Both the position numbers and the translations under genes were made by a program. The notes under the pieces are model-generated. The model saw nothing but the letters and a program-made list of their open reading frames with translations. It searched no databases and was not told where the DNA came from. Of a DNA stretch of 64,000 nucleotides, positions 34,243 to 45,666 are shown piece by piece; the first letter of the stretch is position 1, and each line of letters starts with the position of its first letter. The DNA is from Anaeromyxobacter oryzae (GTDB lineage: Bacteria; Myxococcota; Myxococcia; Myxococcales; Anaeromyxobacteraceae), in the NCBI RefSeq assembly GCF_023169945.1, contig NZ_AP025591.1, forward strand, positions 2,192,501 through 2,256,500, given 5' to 3'.

Positions 34243-36609
34243 ATGGCACCTCGAACGTCACCCGAGATCTCCGGGATGGGCCACTCGATGAAGCGCAAGG
34301 AGGACCCGCGCTTCCTCCGCGGCCAGGGGCGCTACGTCGACGACATCGTGCTGCCGGGGATGGTCTTCATGGACATCGTCCGCAGCCCGTTCGCCCACGC
34401 GAAGATCACCAAGATCGACACCGCGCGCGCGCTGAAGGTGCCGGGAGTCCTCGCCGTGATCACCGGCGAGACGCTCGCGAAGTTCAACCTGCACTGGATG
34501 CCGACGCTCATGTCGGACACGCAGATGGTGCTGCCGACGGAGAAGGTGATGTACCAGGCGCAGGAGGTGGCCGCGGTGATCGCGACCGACCGCTACGCCG
34601 CCGCGGACGGCGTCGAGGCGGTGGAGGTCTCCTACGATCCGCTCCCGGTGCTGGTCGATCCGTTCAAGGCGCTCGAGCCCGGGGCGCCCGTGCTCCGCAC
34701 CGACAAGAAGGGCAAGACGGACAACCGGATCTTCCACTGGGAGGCGGGCGATCGGCAGGGGACCGACGCGGAGCTGGCGGGGTCCGAGGTGGTCGTGAAG
34801 CAGGACCTCTACATCCCGCGGATCCACGTCTCGTCCATCGAGACCTGCGGGTGCGTCGCGGACTTCGACAGGGCCCAGGGGAAGCTCACCGTCTACATGA
34901 CGACGCAGGCGCCGCACGCGATCCGCACGGTCTTCGCCCTCGTGGCGGGCCACGTCGGCCTCTCCGAGGAGCGGATCCGGATCGTCTCGCCCGACATCGG
35001 CGGCGGCTTCGGCGGGAAGGTGCCGGTCTATCCCGGCTACGTCATCGCGGTCGCCGCGTCGGTCGTGCTCGGCAAGCCAGTGAAGTGGATCGAGGACCGC
35101 ATGGAGAACCTCCAGGCGGACTCCTTCGCGCGCGACTACCACATCAGCGCCGAGCTGGGCGCGAAGCGCGACGGCACCATGACCGCGCTGCGGATCAAGA
35201 CGATCGCCGACCACGGCTACACCGACGCCGCGGCGAACCCGTCCAAGTTCCCGGCCGGCCTGTTCTCCATCTGCACCGGCTCGTACCAGCTCGGGCACGC
35301 GTTCGCCGAGGTGGACGGCGTCTACACGAACAAGCCGCCCGGCGGGATCGCCTACCGCTGCTCGTTCCGGGTGACCGAGGCGGTACACGCGATCGAGCGG
35401 TTGACGGACATCCTCGCGCACGAGCTGGGGATGGACCCCGCGGAGCTCCGCTTCAAGAACTTCATCCCACCCGAGAGCTTCCCGTACCACTCCGCCCTGG
35501 GCTGGGACTACGACAGCGGCAACTACGCCGCGGCGCTCCGCAAGGCGATGGACCGCATCGGCTACGCCGAGCTGCGAAAGGAGCAAGCCGAGAAGCGGGC
35601 GCGGGGCGAGCTCATGGGGATCGGCATCTCGAGCTTCACCGAGATCGTCGGCGCCGGACCCTCGAAGCAGTTCGACATCCTCGGGATCAAGATGTTCGAC
35701 TCCTGCGAGATTCGCGTGCACCCCACCGGCAAGGCGATCGCGCGCTTCGGCACGAAGTCCCAGGGCCAGGGGCACGAGACCACCTACGCCCAGATCGTCG
35801 CCGAGGAGCTGGGCATCCCGGCCGCGCACGTCCAGGTCGAGGAGGGCGACACGGACACCGCGCCGTACGGGCTCGGCACCTACGCCAGCCGCTCGACGCC
35901 GGTCGCGGGTGCCGCCGGCGCCGTCGCCGCGCGCAAGATCCGCGACAAGGCCCGGAAGATCGCCGCCCACCTCCTCGAGGTCGCCGAGGAGGACCTGGTC
36001 TGGGAGCCGGGGAAGTTCTCGGTGAAGGGCGCGCCGCAGCGATCGAAGACGATCCAGGACATCGCGCTCGCGGCGTACACGAACCACCCGCAGGGCATGG
36101 AGGCGGGGCTCGAGGCCGTGTCGTACTACGACCCGCCCAACCTGACCTTCCCGTTCGGCAGCTACATCTGCGTGGTCGACCTCGATCGCGGCACGGGCGA
36201 GGTGAAGATCCGCCGGTTCGTCGCGGTGGACGACTGCGGGAACATCATCAACCCGATGATCGTGGACGGGCAGATCCACGGCGGGCTCACCATGGGGATG
36301 GCGCCGGCGCTCCTCGAGGAGATCAGCTACGACGAGGACGGCAACATCCAGGGCGGCAGCTTCATGGACTACCTGCTCCCGACCGCCATGGAGACGCCGA
36401 GCTGGGAGACCGACAAGACGGTGACGCCGTCTCCGCATCACCCCCTGGGCGCGAAGGGCGTGGGCGAGTCCGCGACGGTGGGGGCACCCCCGGCGATCGC
36501 GAACGCGGTGGTGGACGCGCTCTGGCACCTCGGCGTGCGGAACATCGACATCCCGATCACTCCGGAGAAGGTCTGGCGGATCCTTCACGAGAAGGGGGTG
36601 GCGGAGTAG
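34243..36609 (+). CDS. coxL: Form I CO dehydrogenase large subunit
   Basis: A 788-residue molybdenum subunit. The active-site loop is AYRCSFR at 370-376, the sequence that defines form I CO dehydrogenases; Cys373 should carry the copper of the Mo-S-Cu centre. Form II enzymes have AYRGAGR instead. The catalytic Glu742 lies in GVGES. It therefore should oxidise CO to CO2, giving energy or supporting persistence, and hydrogen oxidation is not implied. The gene ends by overlapping the flavoprotein gene of the opposite strand by 25 bases. Confidence 0.93.
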   Translation: MAPRTSPEISGMGHSMKRKEDPRFLRGQGRYVDDIVLPGMVFMDIVRSPFAHAKITKIDTARALKVPGVLAVITGETLAKFNLHWMPTLMSDTQMVLPTEKVMYQAQEVAAVIATDRYAAADGVEAVEVSYDPLPVLVDPFKALEPGAPVLRTDKKGKTDNRIFHWEAGDRQGTDAELAGSEVVVKQDLYIPRIHVSSIETCGCVADFDRAQGKLTVYMTTQAPHAIRTVFALVAGHVGLSEERIRIVSPDIGGGFGGKVPVYPGYVIAVAASVVLGKPVKWIEDRMENLQADSFARDYHISAELGAKRDGTMTALRIKTIADHGYTDAAANPSKFPAGLFSICTGSYQLGHAFAEVDGVYTNKPPGGIAYRCSFRVTEAVHAIERLTDILAHELGMDPAELRFKNFIPPESFPYHSALGWDYDSGNYAAALRKAMDRIGYAELRKEQAEKRARGELMGIGISSFTEIVGAGPSKQFDILGIKMFDSCEIRVHPTGKAIARFGTKSQGQGHETTYAQIVAEELGIPAAHVQVEEGDTDTAPYGLGTYASRSTPVAGAAGAVAARKIRDKARKIAAHLLEVAEEDLVWEPGKFSVKGAPQRSKTIQDIALAAYTNHPQGMEAGLEAVSYYDPPNLTFPFGSYICVVDLDRGTGEVKIRRFVAVDDCGNIINPMIVDGQIHGGLTMGMAPALLEEISYDEDGNIQGGSFMDYLLPTAMETPSWETDKTVTPSPHHPLGAKGVGESATVGAPPAIANAVVDALWHLGVRNIDIPITPEKVWRILHEKGVAE

Positions 36610-37835
36610 GCCCGGGCCGCGGCCGGCACCTCGCTCGGCGCCGTGGCCGGGGTCGCGACCGCGACTGCCGTGGCTGGCCCATCGAGGCCGGCGACGAGCT
36701 CCACCTCCGCCGCCATGTTCCGCGCCAGCTCGCGGTGGTGCCCCTTCACCTCCTCCAGCGTCCACGCGAACGACGCGATGGTGTCGGTGACCTCGAACAG
36801 CTGGCGCGAGACCTCGTCGCGCACGCCCTGGTACTCCGCGAGCGCGCCGTCCGTCCCGCGCGCCACGGCGCGGGCGAGCAGCTCCGCGTCGCGCAGCGCG
36901 TCCGTGATGCCGTGGGCGGTGATCGGGTCCTTGTAGTACCCGGCATCGCCGACGAGCGCCCACCCCGGCCCCCACGACCTCCGGAGGAACCCGCGCTCAC
37001 CTGCGAACGGGCGGAGCTTCCCGTCGAGGCGCGCGCCGCCGAGCGCCCGGGCCAGCGAAGGCGCCGCGACCGCGAGCGCGCGCTCGTACAGCGCGTCCAC
37101 GCCGACCCCGCCCCCGAGCGCCTCGGCGAAGCGGCGCGCCGGCACGGCGACGAACAGGCACGTGCGGCCGCCGTCGGTCGGGAGCGCGCCGGCGCTCACG
37201 CCGTCCTCGTAGTACCAGTGGTAGCCGTCGACCGGGAGCCCCGACCAGTAGCCATAGACGACCGCGCTGGCGTGCCGCCCAGATCGCTCCACCGGCGCTC
37301 CGACGGCGCGGGCGACTCGGGAACGCCGGCCGTCCGCGCCCACGATCAGTCCCACCGACACCGGGTGCCGCCTCCCGTCCGGCAGCGCGAGCGTCGCGCC
37401 CTCGACGCGCCCGCCGCGCCCGCGCGCCACGTCGGTGAGGACCACCTCGTGCGCCACGTGCGCTCCGGCCTCCCGCGCCGCGGAGACGAGCAGCGGGTCG
37501 AGCGTCGTCCGCCGCGGCGCGTAGAGCGCGTCCACCCCGTCGCGGGGCTTCACGAGGACGGCGATCGACTCGGCGCCGTAGTGGAACGTCGCTGCACGGA
37601 CCGCGGGCGTGCCGGCGGCCTCGACTGCGCCGAGCACGCCCCACCGCCGGAGCTGCAGGACGCCGGCGCGCATCAGCGCGTGCGTCGAGAGCGTGTCGGA
37701 GCCCTCGCGCTCGCGATCGACGGCGAGCACGCGCAGCCCGGCGCGGGCGAGGAGCATGGTGGTCGCGGCGCCTGCCGGGCGCGCGCCGACCACGAGGACG
37801 TCGTAGTCACGATCGAGGGAGATCGAGCGGCTCAT
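36585..37835 (-). CDS. FAD-dependent oxidoreductase (PHBH / geranylgeranyl-reductase type)
   Basis: A 416-residue flavoprotein. The N-terminal FAD motif VLVVGARPAGAATTMLLARAG is at 13-33, a GADGRRSRVAR motif is near 160, and GDAGYYKDPITAHGITDA closes the FAD site near 290. This pattern fits group A flavin monooxygenases and geranylgeranyl-reductase-like enzymes; the substrate is not evident. The ATG has GGAGGAGC upstream. It is cotranscribed with the flavin monooxygenase at 37852-39093 (16-base gap) and converges with coxL. Confidence 0.83.
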   Translation of the reverse strand: MSRSISLDRDYDVLVVGARPAGAATTMLLARAGLRVLAVDREREGSDTLSTHALMRAGVLQLRRWGVLGAVEAAGTPAVRAATFHYGAESIAVLVKPRDGVDALYAPRRTTLDPLLVSAAREAGAHVAHEVVLTDVARGRGGRVEGATLALPDGRRHPVSVGLIVGADGRRSRVARAVGAPVERSGRHASAVVYGYWSGLPVDGYHWYYEDGVSAGALPTDGGRTCLFVAVPARRFAEALGGGVGVDALYERALAVAAPSLARALGGARLDGKLRPFAGERGFLRRSWGPGWALVGDAGYYKDPITAHGITDALRDAELLARAVARGTDGALAEYQGVRDEVSRQLFEVTDTIASFAWTLEEVKGHHRELARNMAAEVELVAGLDGPATAVAVATPATAPSEVPAAARAYSATPFS

Positions 37836-37851
37836 GTGGTGCTCCTCCAGG

Positions 37852-39093
37852 TCAGGCGGCGCGCCGAGCGCCCAGCGCACGGGCGAGGTGGTCGGTGAGG
37901 TCGCGGGCGTCGGCGCCGACGCCGTCGAGGAACGTGGAGTTGCGGCGGCGCATGAACTGGAGCCCGAGGACGTACAGCCCGGACGCCGGCGTGACGCCGC
38001 CCGCGTTGACGATCTCGCCGCGCGCGTCGAGGACCGGAACCCGCAGCCACGGGTAGACGCGCCGGTACCCCGTCGCCCACAGCACGGACCGGACCCCCTC
38101 GGCGCGGAGGTCGAGCGAGGTCGGCGACGGCGGGAGGCGCACCGGCTGGATGGGCTCGGCGGGAGGCGCCTCGGCGCTCAGCCCCGCCCGCTCGACGTGC
38201 GCGTCGATGCGTGCGAGCACGCGCGCCAGGCGTGTCTCCGCCGAGGCGACGGCGTTCCCGAGGTCGTCCGCGAGGCGCACGCGGCCTCCCTCCACGCCGA
38301 GCGCGCGGCCGACGATCCGCACCCCCGCGGCGTGGAGGGTGCCGAGATCGATGGAGCGGTGGTCGGGCCGGCCGACGAGCTGCATCGACGGCTGTCGCCG
38401 CGCCGCCTCGTGGTCCCGGACGGCGTCGGAAGGCTCGCTCAGGACCCCGGCCGCGTCGAGCCAGGCCATCACGTCGCGACCGCGGTACCTGCGCGGCAGG
38501 CGGACGTGGCGGCCGGCGGCGAGGAGGACCGGCCTCCCCGAGGCCTGGAGCTCCGCGGCGAGCTGGACGCCCGTCGCGGAGGCGCCGACCACGAGGACCC
38601 CGCCCCCGGGGAGATCCGACGGCCGCCGGTAGGTCGTCGGCGAGATCTGCAGGACGTCTCGCGGAAGCGCCCGCGCGAAGGGCGGGAGGGCCGGACGGTC
38701 GCAATGTCCCGTCGCGACGACGACGCACGAGGCGCGCCACGCGCCACGGTCGGTCACCACCCGGTAGCCGTCGCCGTCGCGGTCGACCTCCTCGACGGTG
38801 ACGCCCTCCTCCAGCGGCGCGGGGAAGGAGCGGGCGTAGCGCTCGAGGTAACGGATCACCTCGCGCCGCGACATGAAGCCGTCGGGGTCGGGCCCGCGGT
38901 ACGAGAAGCCGGGCAGGCGTGACTGCCAGCGTGGCGTGAGGAGCCGCAGGGAGTGCCAGCGCTCCGACCTCCACCGCTCCCCCACGCGACCGCGCTCGAG
39001 CACGACGTGCTCGATCCCGCGCTCGCCCAGGCAGCGGCTCATCGCGAGCCCAGCCTGGCCTCCCCCGACGACGACGACATCCGTCCAAACCAT
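37852..39093 (-). CDS. FMO-type flavoprotein monooxygenase
   Basis: A 413-residue flavin monooxygenase-like protein. The FAD motif VVVGGGQAGLAMSRCL is at 7-22, and the second Rossmann motif LVVGASATGVQLAAELQ at about 165-181 binds NADPH. The ATGYRR motif follows near 340. The enzymes of this class oxidise nitrogen or sulfur atoms, or are related flavoproteins of unknown role. GGAGGAGCG precedes the ATG. It lies between the OsmC gene and the other flavoprotein, in one operon. Confidence 0.85.
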   Translation of the reverse strand: MVWTDVVVVGGGQAGLAMSRCLGERGIEHVVLERGRVGERWRSERWHSLRLLTPRWQSRLPGFSYRGPDPDGFMSRREVIRYLERYARSFPAPLEEGVTVEEVDRDGDGYRVVTDRGAWRASCVVVATGHCDRPALPPFARALPRDVLQISPTTYRRPSDLPGGGVLVVGASATGVQLAAELQASGRPVLLAAGRHVRLPRRYRGRDVMAWLDAAGVLSEPSDAVRDHEAARRQPSMQLVGRPDHRSIDLGTLHAAGVRIVGRALGVEGGRVRLADDLGNAVASAETRLARVLARIDAHVERAGLSAEAPPAEPIQPVRLPPSPTSLDLRAEGVRSVLWATGYRRVYPWLRVPVLDARGEIVNAGGVTPASGLYVLGLQFMRRRNSTFLDGVGADARDLTDHLARALGARRAA

Positions 39094-39185
39094 GATGCGC
39101 TCCTCCGACTTTGGCTGTCCGCGCTTTCCCGGGCCCCGGGGCCGCCCCGGCCGCGATCGCGGGCGGGCGGCCCGGGCGACGCCCT

Positions 39186-39797
39186 TCACCCTGCGTCGCA
39201 GGTGATCTCGACGGGGATGCCGTTCGTGAGGACGTCGTAGACGGCGGAGCGCGCGCGACCCTGCTCGACGATCTCGCGCAGCTTCTCGGGGGAGGCGTCC
39301 CCCTTCACCGTGAAGGCCACGCGCATCCGGCGGTACCCGTTCCGCACCTCGCTCGAGACGCCGAGGATGCCCCGCAGGTCGATCTCGCCCTCCACCTTCG
39401 ACTCGACCTCGTACAGCGTCACGCCGCGCGCGGCGGCGACGTTCCCGATGCCCGCCGTGATGCAGGACGCGAGGGCGTGGAGGAGGAACTCGACCGGCGT
39501 CGGGCCCTGGTCGCGGCCCACCAGGACCGCCGGGTGATCGGCGTCGAAGACGAGCTCGCGCGCGTGGCGATGCGTGCCGCCCGCGCCATCGAACGACTCG
39601 ATGATCGTCCTGCTGTGCGTCCCGAGCTGCCACCGGTTCGTCGCGCGGAAGGTGAAGTGCGCGAGCTCCGGCTGTGCCTTCACCGCGCCGATGGTCGCGA
39701 ACAGCGTCGGCGTGTCGACGCCGTTCAGCGGCACCGGCGTGCGGCGCGGCTTCGGCGCGCTGGGGGAAGTGGTCGTGGTGGTCGTCATGGGCTCCAT
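39186..39797 (-). CDS. OsmC-family protein
   Basis: A 203-residue protein. The core matches Osm[22 protein letters not shown] with the first redox Cys, then a strand-rich region ([19 protein letters not shown]). The second conserved Cys of OsmC/Ohr peroxidases lies in a region that here has no Cys; only a Cys near the C terminus (EITCDAG) remains, so peroxide reduction is uncertain and a YhfA-like role is as likely. ATG 39797 has GAGGAGC upstream and a sigma-54 promoter 62 bases before it. It is the first gene of an operon with two flavoproteins. Confidence 0.82.
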   Translation of the reverse strand: MEPMTTTTTTSPSAPKPRRTPVPLNGVDTPTLFATIGAVKAQPELAHFTFRATNRWQLGTHSRTIIESFDGAGGTHRHARELVFDADHPAVLVGRDQGPTPVEFLLHALASCITAGIGNVAAARGVTLYEVESKVEGEIDLRGILGVSSEVRNGYRRMRVAFTVKGDASPEKLREIVEQGRARSAVYDVLTNGIPVEITCDAG

Positions 39798-39858
39798 GTC
39801 CTGCTCCTCGTGCCCGGCGGACCGGGGATCGATCTCGTCGTGGGCGAGGGCCCTCATC

Positions 39859-39873
39859 GCAGGGCGCGTGCCA
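39859..39873 (-). promoter_or_regulatory. Sigma-54 promoter of the OsmC-flavoprotein operon
   Basis: On the minus strand TGGCACG, four bases, then CTGC match the -24/-12 consensus (TGGCACG-N4-TTGC) at all but one base; the GG and GC are 10 bases apart. The start should be near 39847, giving a leader of about 50 bases before the ATG at 39797. Confidence 0.75.
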
Positions 39874-39911
39874 CGTGCCGGCGCCGCGCGACCACGCAGA
39901 TCTCGCGGGTT

Positions 39912-39993
39912 TTCGCGCGAACCCACCCCGCCGGGGCGCGGCGAGCTTTCGGCGGCGACGAGGCCTCGCCACGCGTTACGACGAGATCTCGTC
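39912..39993. promoter_or_regulatory. Palindromes between the OsmC operon and its divergent activator
   Basis: The perfect 14-bp palindrome GACGAGATCTCGTC at 39980-39993 lies about 110 bases upstream of the sigma-54 promoter, and TTCGCGCGAA (39912-39921) lies closer. Their distance suits upstream activator sites for the enhancer-binding protein encoded at 40013. The 14-mer also lies 20 bases before that gene's start, so autoregulation is possible. Confidence 0.5.
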
Positions 39994-40012
39994 CCGTTCC
40001 CCGGAGGCAACG

Positions 40013-42010
<1,998 letters not shown>

Positions 42011-42069
42011 CACACCAGCCGCGCGCCCGTGGCCGTCCGCCACGACGCTCTGCGACAGGAGGGCAGCGG

Positions 42070-44148
42070 ATGAACGCCTGGGACGGAGTGCAAGGGAACC
42101 CGATCCCGTGTGGCGTCAGCCGTCTGCCAGGACAGCGCGCCTACAACTTCGCGGTGTACTCGCGCCACGCGAGCGCCGTGAGCTTGCTCCTGTACGGCGA
42201 CGATCCGGCGACTCCGGTCCTGCGGGTCGACCTGCAACCGCTGTCGAACAAGACGGGGCGCGTGTGGCACTGCCGCGTCCCGGAGGAGCAGGTCCGGCTC
42301 GCGCGCTGCTACGCCTACGCGATGGACGGCCCGAACGACGGTTCGCCCGGCCACAGCTTCGACCGGGACAAGGTCCTGTTCGATCCATACGCTCCCGCGC
42401 TCCACTTCCCCGCCGGCTTCGATCGCGCGGCCGCCTGCGGCCCCGGCTCGAACGCCGGCCGGGCGCCGCTCGGCGTGCTCCCGGCGCCGGATGCGCCGTT
42501 CGACTGGACGGGCGATCGGCACCCGGTCCACGGCGCCGACACCATCGTGTACGAGCTGCACGTCCGGAACTTCACGATGACCGATCCGTCGGTGCCGCTC
42601 CCCCGGCGCGGCACCTTCGCGGGCATCGTCGACAAGATCCCGTACCTGAGGGATCTCGGCGTGACCGTCGTGGAGTTGATGCCGGTCTTCCAGTGCGACC
42701 CCCAGGAGGGCAGCACCTGGGGATACATGCCGCTCCACTTCTTCTCGCCGCACGACGCCTATTCGAGCGCGCCCGACCCGGGTGGCCGGATGGACGAGCT
42801 CCGCGCCCTGGTGAAGGCGCTGCACCAGGCGGACATCGAGGTGGTGCTCGACGTCGTGTTCAACCACACGACAGAGGGCGGCGCCGGCGGCCCGACCTAC
42901 TCCTACCGCGGCATCGACAACAGCACGTACTACCTCCTCGCCGACGACATGACGAGCTACCGGAACGACGCCGGGACCGGCAACGTCCTGCGGACCGCGC
43001 ACTCCGTCACGCGCAAGCTCGTCCTCGACTGCCTGCGGTTCTGGGTGCGGGAGGCGCACGTCGACGGCTTTCGCTTCGACCTCGCCACCATCCTGACGCG
43101 CAATGAGGACGGGACGGTCGACGTGGACGACCCCGCCATCATCGACGACATCGCGAGCGATCCGCAGCTCTCCGGCATCCGGCTCATCGCAGAGGCCTGG
43201 GACCCCGGGACCTACCAGCTCGGACGGCTCTTCCCGGGGCGCACCTGGTTCCAGTGGAACGGGCGGTTCCGGGACGACGTGCGCGACTTCGTGAAGGGGA
43301 CGCCCGCCGCGGTCGGCCGGCTCATGACCCGGCTCTACGGGAGCGACGACCTCTTCCCGGACGGCCCCGTCGACGTCTACCGGCCGTTCCAGAGCGTCAA
43401 CTTCGTCACCTGCCACGACGGGTTCTGCCTGTACGACCTCGTCGCCTACGACCGGAAGCACAACGAGCAGAACGGGCACGGGAACACCGACGGCAGCGAC
43501 GACAACCGGAGCTGGAACTGCGGCTTCGAGGGCGATCCCGCGCCGCCGGACGTGATGGCGCTCCGCAAGCGACAGGCGAGGAACTTCGCCGCGCTGCTCT
43601 TCCTGTCGAACGGGATCCCGATGCTCTCCGCCGGCGACGAGTTCCTGCGAACGCAGCGCGGGAACAACAACCCCTACAACCAGGATGGCGAGCTCACCTG
43701 GGTCGACTGGTCCCGCCTCGACGAGCACCGCGACGTGCACCGCTTCTTCCAGGGGCTCATCGCGCTCCGCAAGGCGCACCGGCTCCTCGGGCACGGCAGG
43801 TTCTGGCGCGAGCGCGTGAGCTGGTACGGCATGGGCGCGACCAAGGACCTCTCGACCGACTCGCACGCGCTCGCCTTCTGCCTCCACGGCGACGTCCGGA
43901 GCGGCGACCCGTCGCTGACCGCGCCGGAGCCGGACCTGTACGTGATGATCAACGCGTGGTGGCAGGACCTCACGTTCCAGATCCAGGAGCCGGGGACCGC
44001 GTGGCGGCGGGTGGTCGATACGGCGAGGGTGAGCCCGGACGACTACGTGCCGCCCGAGCGGCGCGAGGCCGTGGACGGGCGGGACCAGGTCGTGAAGGCG
44101 CGGTCGATCGTCGTGCTGGAGGCGGCGGCGCCTTCCGTCGGCCGTTGA
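42070..44148 (+). CDS. glgX: Glycogen debranching enzyme (GlgX/TreX type)
   Basis: A 692-residue GH13 enzyme. An N-terminal CBM48-like domain (about 1-130) precedes the barrel. Barrel motifs: VVFNHT, DGFRFDLA with the nucleophile Asp, LIAEAWD with the general acid Glu, and VTCHDGF with the third acidic residue. It hydrolyses alpha-1,6 branches of glycogen or starch. An additional C-terminal beta domain begins near 570. No other glycogen gene is adjacent, so it is not in a glg operon. The ATG at 42070 follows AGGAGGGCAGCGG. Confidence 0.9.
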   Translation: MNAWDGVQGNPIPCGVSRLPGQRAYNFAVYSRHASAVSLLLYGDDPATPVLRVDLQPLSNKTGRVWHCRVPEEQVRLARCYAYAMDGPNDGSPGHSFDRDKVLFDPYAPALHFPAGFDRAAACGPGSNAGRAPLGVLPAPDAPFDWTGDRHPVHGADTIVYELHVRNFTMTDPSVPLPRRGTFAGIVDKIPYLRDLGVTVVELMPVFQCDPQEGSTWGYMPLHFFSPHDAYSSAPDPGGRMDELRALVKALHQADIEVVLDVVFNHTTEGGAGGPTYSYRGIDNSTYYLLADDMTSYRNDAGTGNVLRTAHSVTRKLVLDCLRFWVREAHVDGFRFDLATILTRNEDGTVDVDDPAIIDDIASDPQLSGIRLIAEAWDPGTYQLGRLFPGRTWFQWNGRFRDDVRDFVKGTPAAVGRLMTRLYGSDDLFPDGPVDVYRPFQSVNFVTCHDGFCLYDLVAYDRKHNEQNGHGNTDGSDDNRSWNCGFEGDPAPPDVMALRKRQARNFAALLFLSNGIPMLSAGDEFLRTQRGNNNPYNQDGELTWVDWSRLDEHRDVHRFFQGLIALRKAHRLLGHGRFWRERVSWYGMGATKDLSTDSHALAFCLHGDVRSGDPSLTAPEPDLYVMINAWWQDLTFQIQEPGTAWRRVVDTARVSPDDYVPPERREAVDGRDQVVKARSIVVLEAAAPSVGR

Positions 44149-44798
44149 CCACGCCACCCTTCGCCGCCGGCCTCACGGGGTGCCGTGTGCCGGCGTCATC
44201 GCCCCTCCTCGGGGAGCTCGCCGGCGGGCGCTCAACGTCCGGGCCCCCGCAACGACGGCGGCTCCTCGCGCGCCCCCTTCCCGGCGCGCTCCCTCTCGTC
44301 GCCTTCCTCGTGGCGGCCGCCGGCGCCCGATCGAGCGGGCTCGTGCCGGGGTGGCCCCGGATGCCCCGCCAGCTCCGCGGGCTTGCGTCCGATCGTGCTC
44401 TCCGGCTCGTCCTGGATCGGCAGTGACATGGCTCACCTCGCCTTCGCGATCCCTTCGGCGCGCGCTCGGCTCCCCTTTCACCGTGCGCGCGGTGACGGCC
44501 TTCCGCAACGGAGATGGAGGACCCGGGCGACGCCCGGCCCGCCGCTCCGGCGAGCCCGCACCTGGACGACTCCTGCTGCTGGATCTCGACATCGCCCTTG
44601 AGTGAACTCGCCTCGCGCGGCCTGGACCTCGCCAGGGACGCACGCGCTGGACGTCCCACCCGGGAGCGCACGCCGCGCTTGCCCGCTCCCTCCGTGTGCG
44701 CCGAAGATCCAGCGGCCTGCAGCGGAACCGAGGTCGTTCCCGCGCCGGACTTCCGCACAGGAGCGGCGCGCCACCGAACGCGCGACCGGGAGGGGGCC
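44149..44798. other. 650-base stretch with at most one small gene
   Basis: Several frames are open on both strands, as expected for GC-rich DNA, but none has a family resemblance. One minus-strand frame (44232-44429) has a ribosome-binding site and is listed separately. The end of the stretch carries AGGGGG, the ribosome-binding site of 44799. I see no repeat or terminator of note. Confidence 0.4.
44232..44429 (-). CDS. Possible 65-residue hydrophilic protein
   Basis: It begins MSLPIQDEPESTIGRKPAEL and is rich in Glu, Gly, Arg and Pro. GAGGTG lies at a good distance before the ATG, and the first 25 codons have coding-type third positions; the rest is low-complexity. No family is recognised. 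Confidence 0.4.
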   Translation of the reverse strand: MSLPIQDEPESTIGRKPAELAGHPGPPRHEPARSGAGGRHEEGDERERAGKGAREEPPSLRGPGR

Positions 44799-45425
44799 AT
44801 GGAAACCGCCTTCGCCGGCTACCCGGCGACGCTCGAGATCGATTACCCGGACCGTGAGCTGGACCGGCTCACGACGGCCCTCCGGCTGCTCACGGTCATC
44901 CCCATCGCCATCGTGCTCGGCCTGGTGATGGGACCGTCGGGCGAGTCGGGCTCGAGGGGCCACGTGCTCGCAGCCGGGGGCTTCGTCTCGGCCGCCACGG
45001 CGCTCATGCTGGTGTTCCGCCGGAAGTATCCGCGCTGGTGGTTCGACTGGAACCTCGCGCTCGCGAGGTTCTCCACACGCGTCTCGGCGTACCTGATGCT
45101 CCTGCGGGACGAGTACCCCTCCACCGACGAGGAGCAGGCCGTCCACCTCGAGCTCCGGTACCCCGACGCGGCGCGCGAGCTGAACCGGTGGCTCCCGCTC
45201 GTGAAGTGGCTGCTCGCATTCCCGCACTACGTCGCGCTGCTGTTCGTGGGCGTCGCGGCGATCGCCTGCGTCTTCGCGGCCTGGTTCGCGATCCTCTTCA
45301 CCGGCCGGTATCCGCGCGCGCTCTTCGACTTCGTGGTCGGCGCGTTCCGCTGGGGGCTGCGCGTCGCGGCGTACGCGCTCCTGCTGACGACCGACCGCTA
45401 CCCGCCGTTCACGCTCTCCGCCTGA
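44799..45425 (+). CDS. DUF4389 membrane protein
   Basis: A 208-residue protein with several hydrophobic segments (about 27-45, 52-70, 125-150 and 165-185) in the order seen in DUF4389: a YPATLEIDYPDRELDRLTTALR start, repeated RYPDAARELNRWLPLVKWLL segments and an ILFTGRYPRALFDFVVGAFRW motif. The family's function is unknown; a relation to lipid A or membrane transport has been suggested only on genomic grounds. AGGGGG precedes the ATG. A 54-residue membrane protein gene follows 51 bases later, probably in one transcript. Confidence 0.8.
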   Translation: METAFAGYPATLEIDYPDRELDRLTTALRLLTVIPIAIVLGLVMGPSGESGSRGHVLAAGGFVSAATALMLVFRRKYPRWWFDWNLALARFSTRVSAYLMLLRDEYPSTDEEQAVHLELRYPDAARELNRWLPLVKWLLAFPHYVALLFVGVAAIACVFAAWFAILFTGRYPRALFDFVVGAFRWGLRVAAYALLLTTDRYPPFTLSA

Positions 45426-45476
45426 GTTGGAGGCCGCGGCACACCCCCGGGGGCTCCGGGACACGAGGGGAACGAC

Positions 45477-45641
45477 ATGGAGAAGATCCGGATCGAGCAG
45501 CACAGCTTCGCAGGGACCGCCTGGCTGGCGGGGTGGCTGTTCAGCCTGGGCTTCCTTCACCTGGGCTTCTGGAAGGGCGTCCTCGCGATCGTAATGTGGC
45601 CGTACTATCTCGGCGTGACGTTCGGCTCGCTTCACCCGTGA
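45477..45641 (+). CDS. 54-residue membrane protein
   Basis: A 54-residue protein with two hydrophobic segments (AWLAGWLFSLGFLHLGF, then VLAIVMWPYYLGV) and a hydrophilic N terminus, MEKIRIEQHS. GAGGGG lies 6 bases before the ATG. It sits 51 bases after the DUF4389 gene and 25 before the radical SAM gene, so the three may form an operon. No family recognised; it could assemble with the DUF4389 protein. Confidence 0.65.
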   Translation: MEKIRIEQHSFAGTAWLAGWLFSLGFLHLGFWKGVLAIVMWPYYLGVTFGSLHP

Positions 45642-45666
45642 TCGCGGGCGGCCGCGCCGGAGACCC

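Noticed and set aside
44149..44800. Overlapping frames of 100-280 codons on both strands
   Set aside because: All are Arg/Pro/Ala-rich and none resembles a family; only the small frame at 44232-44429 has a ribosome-binding site.
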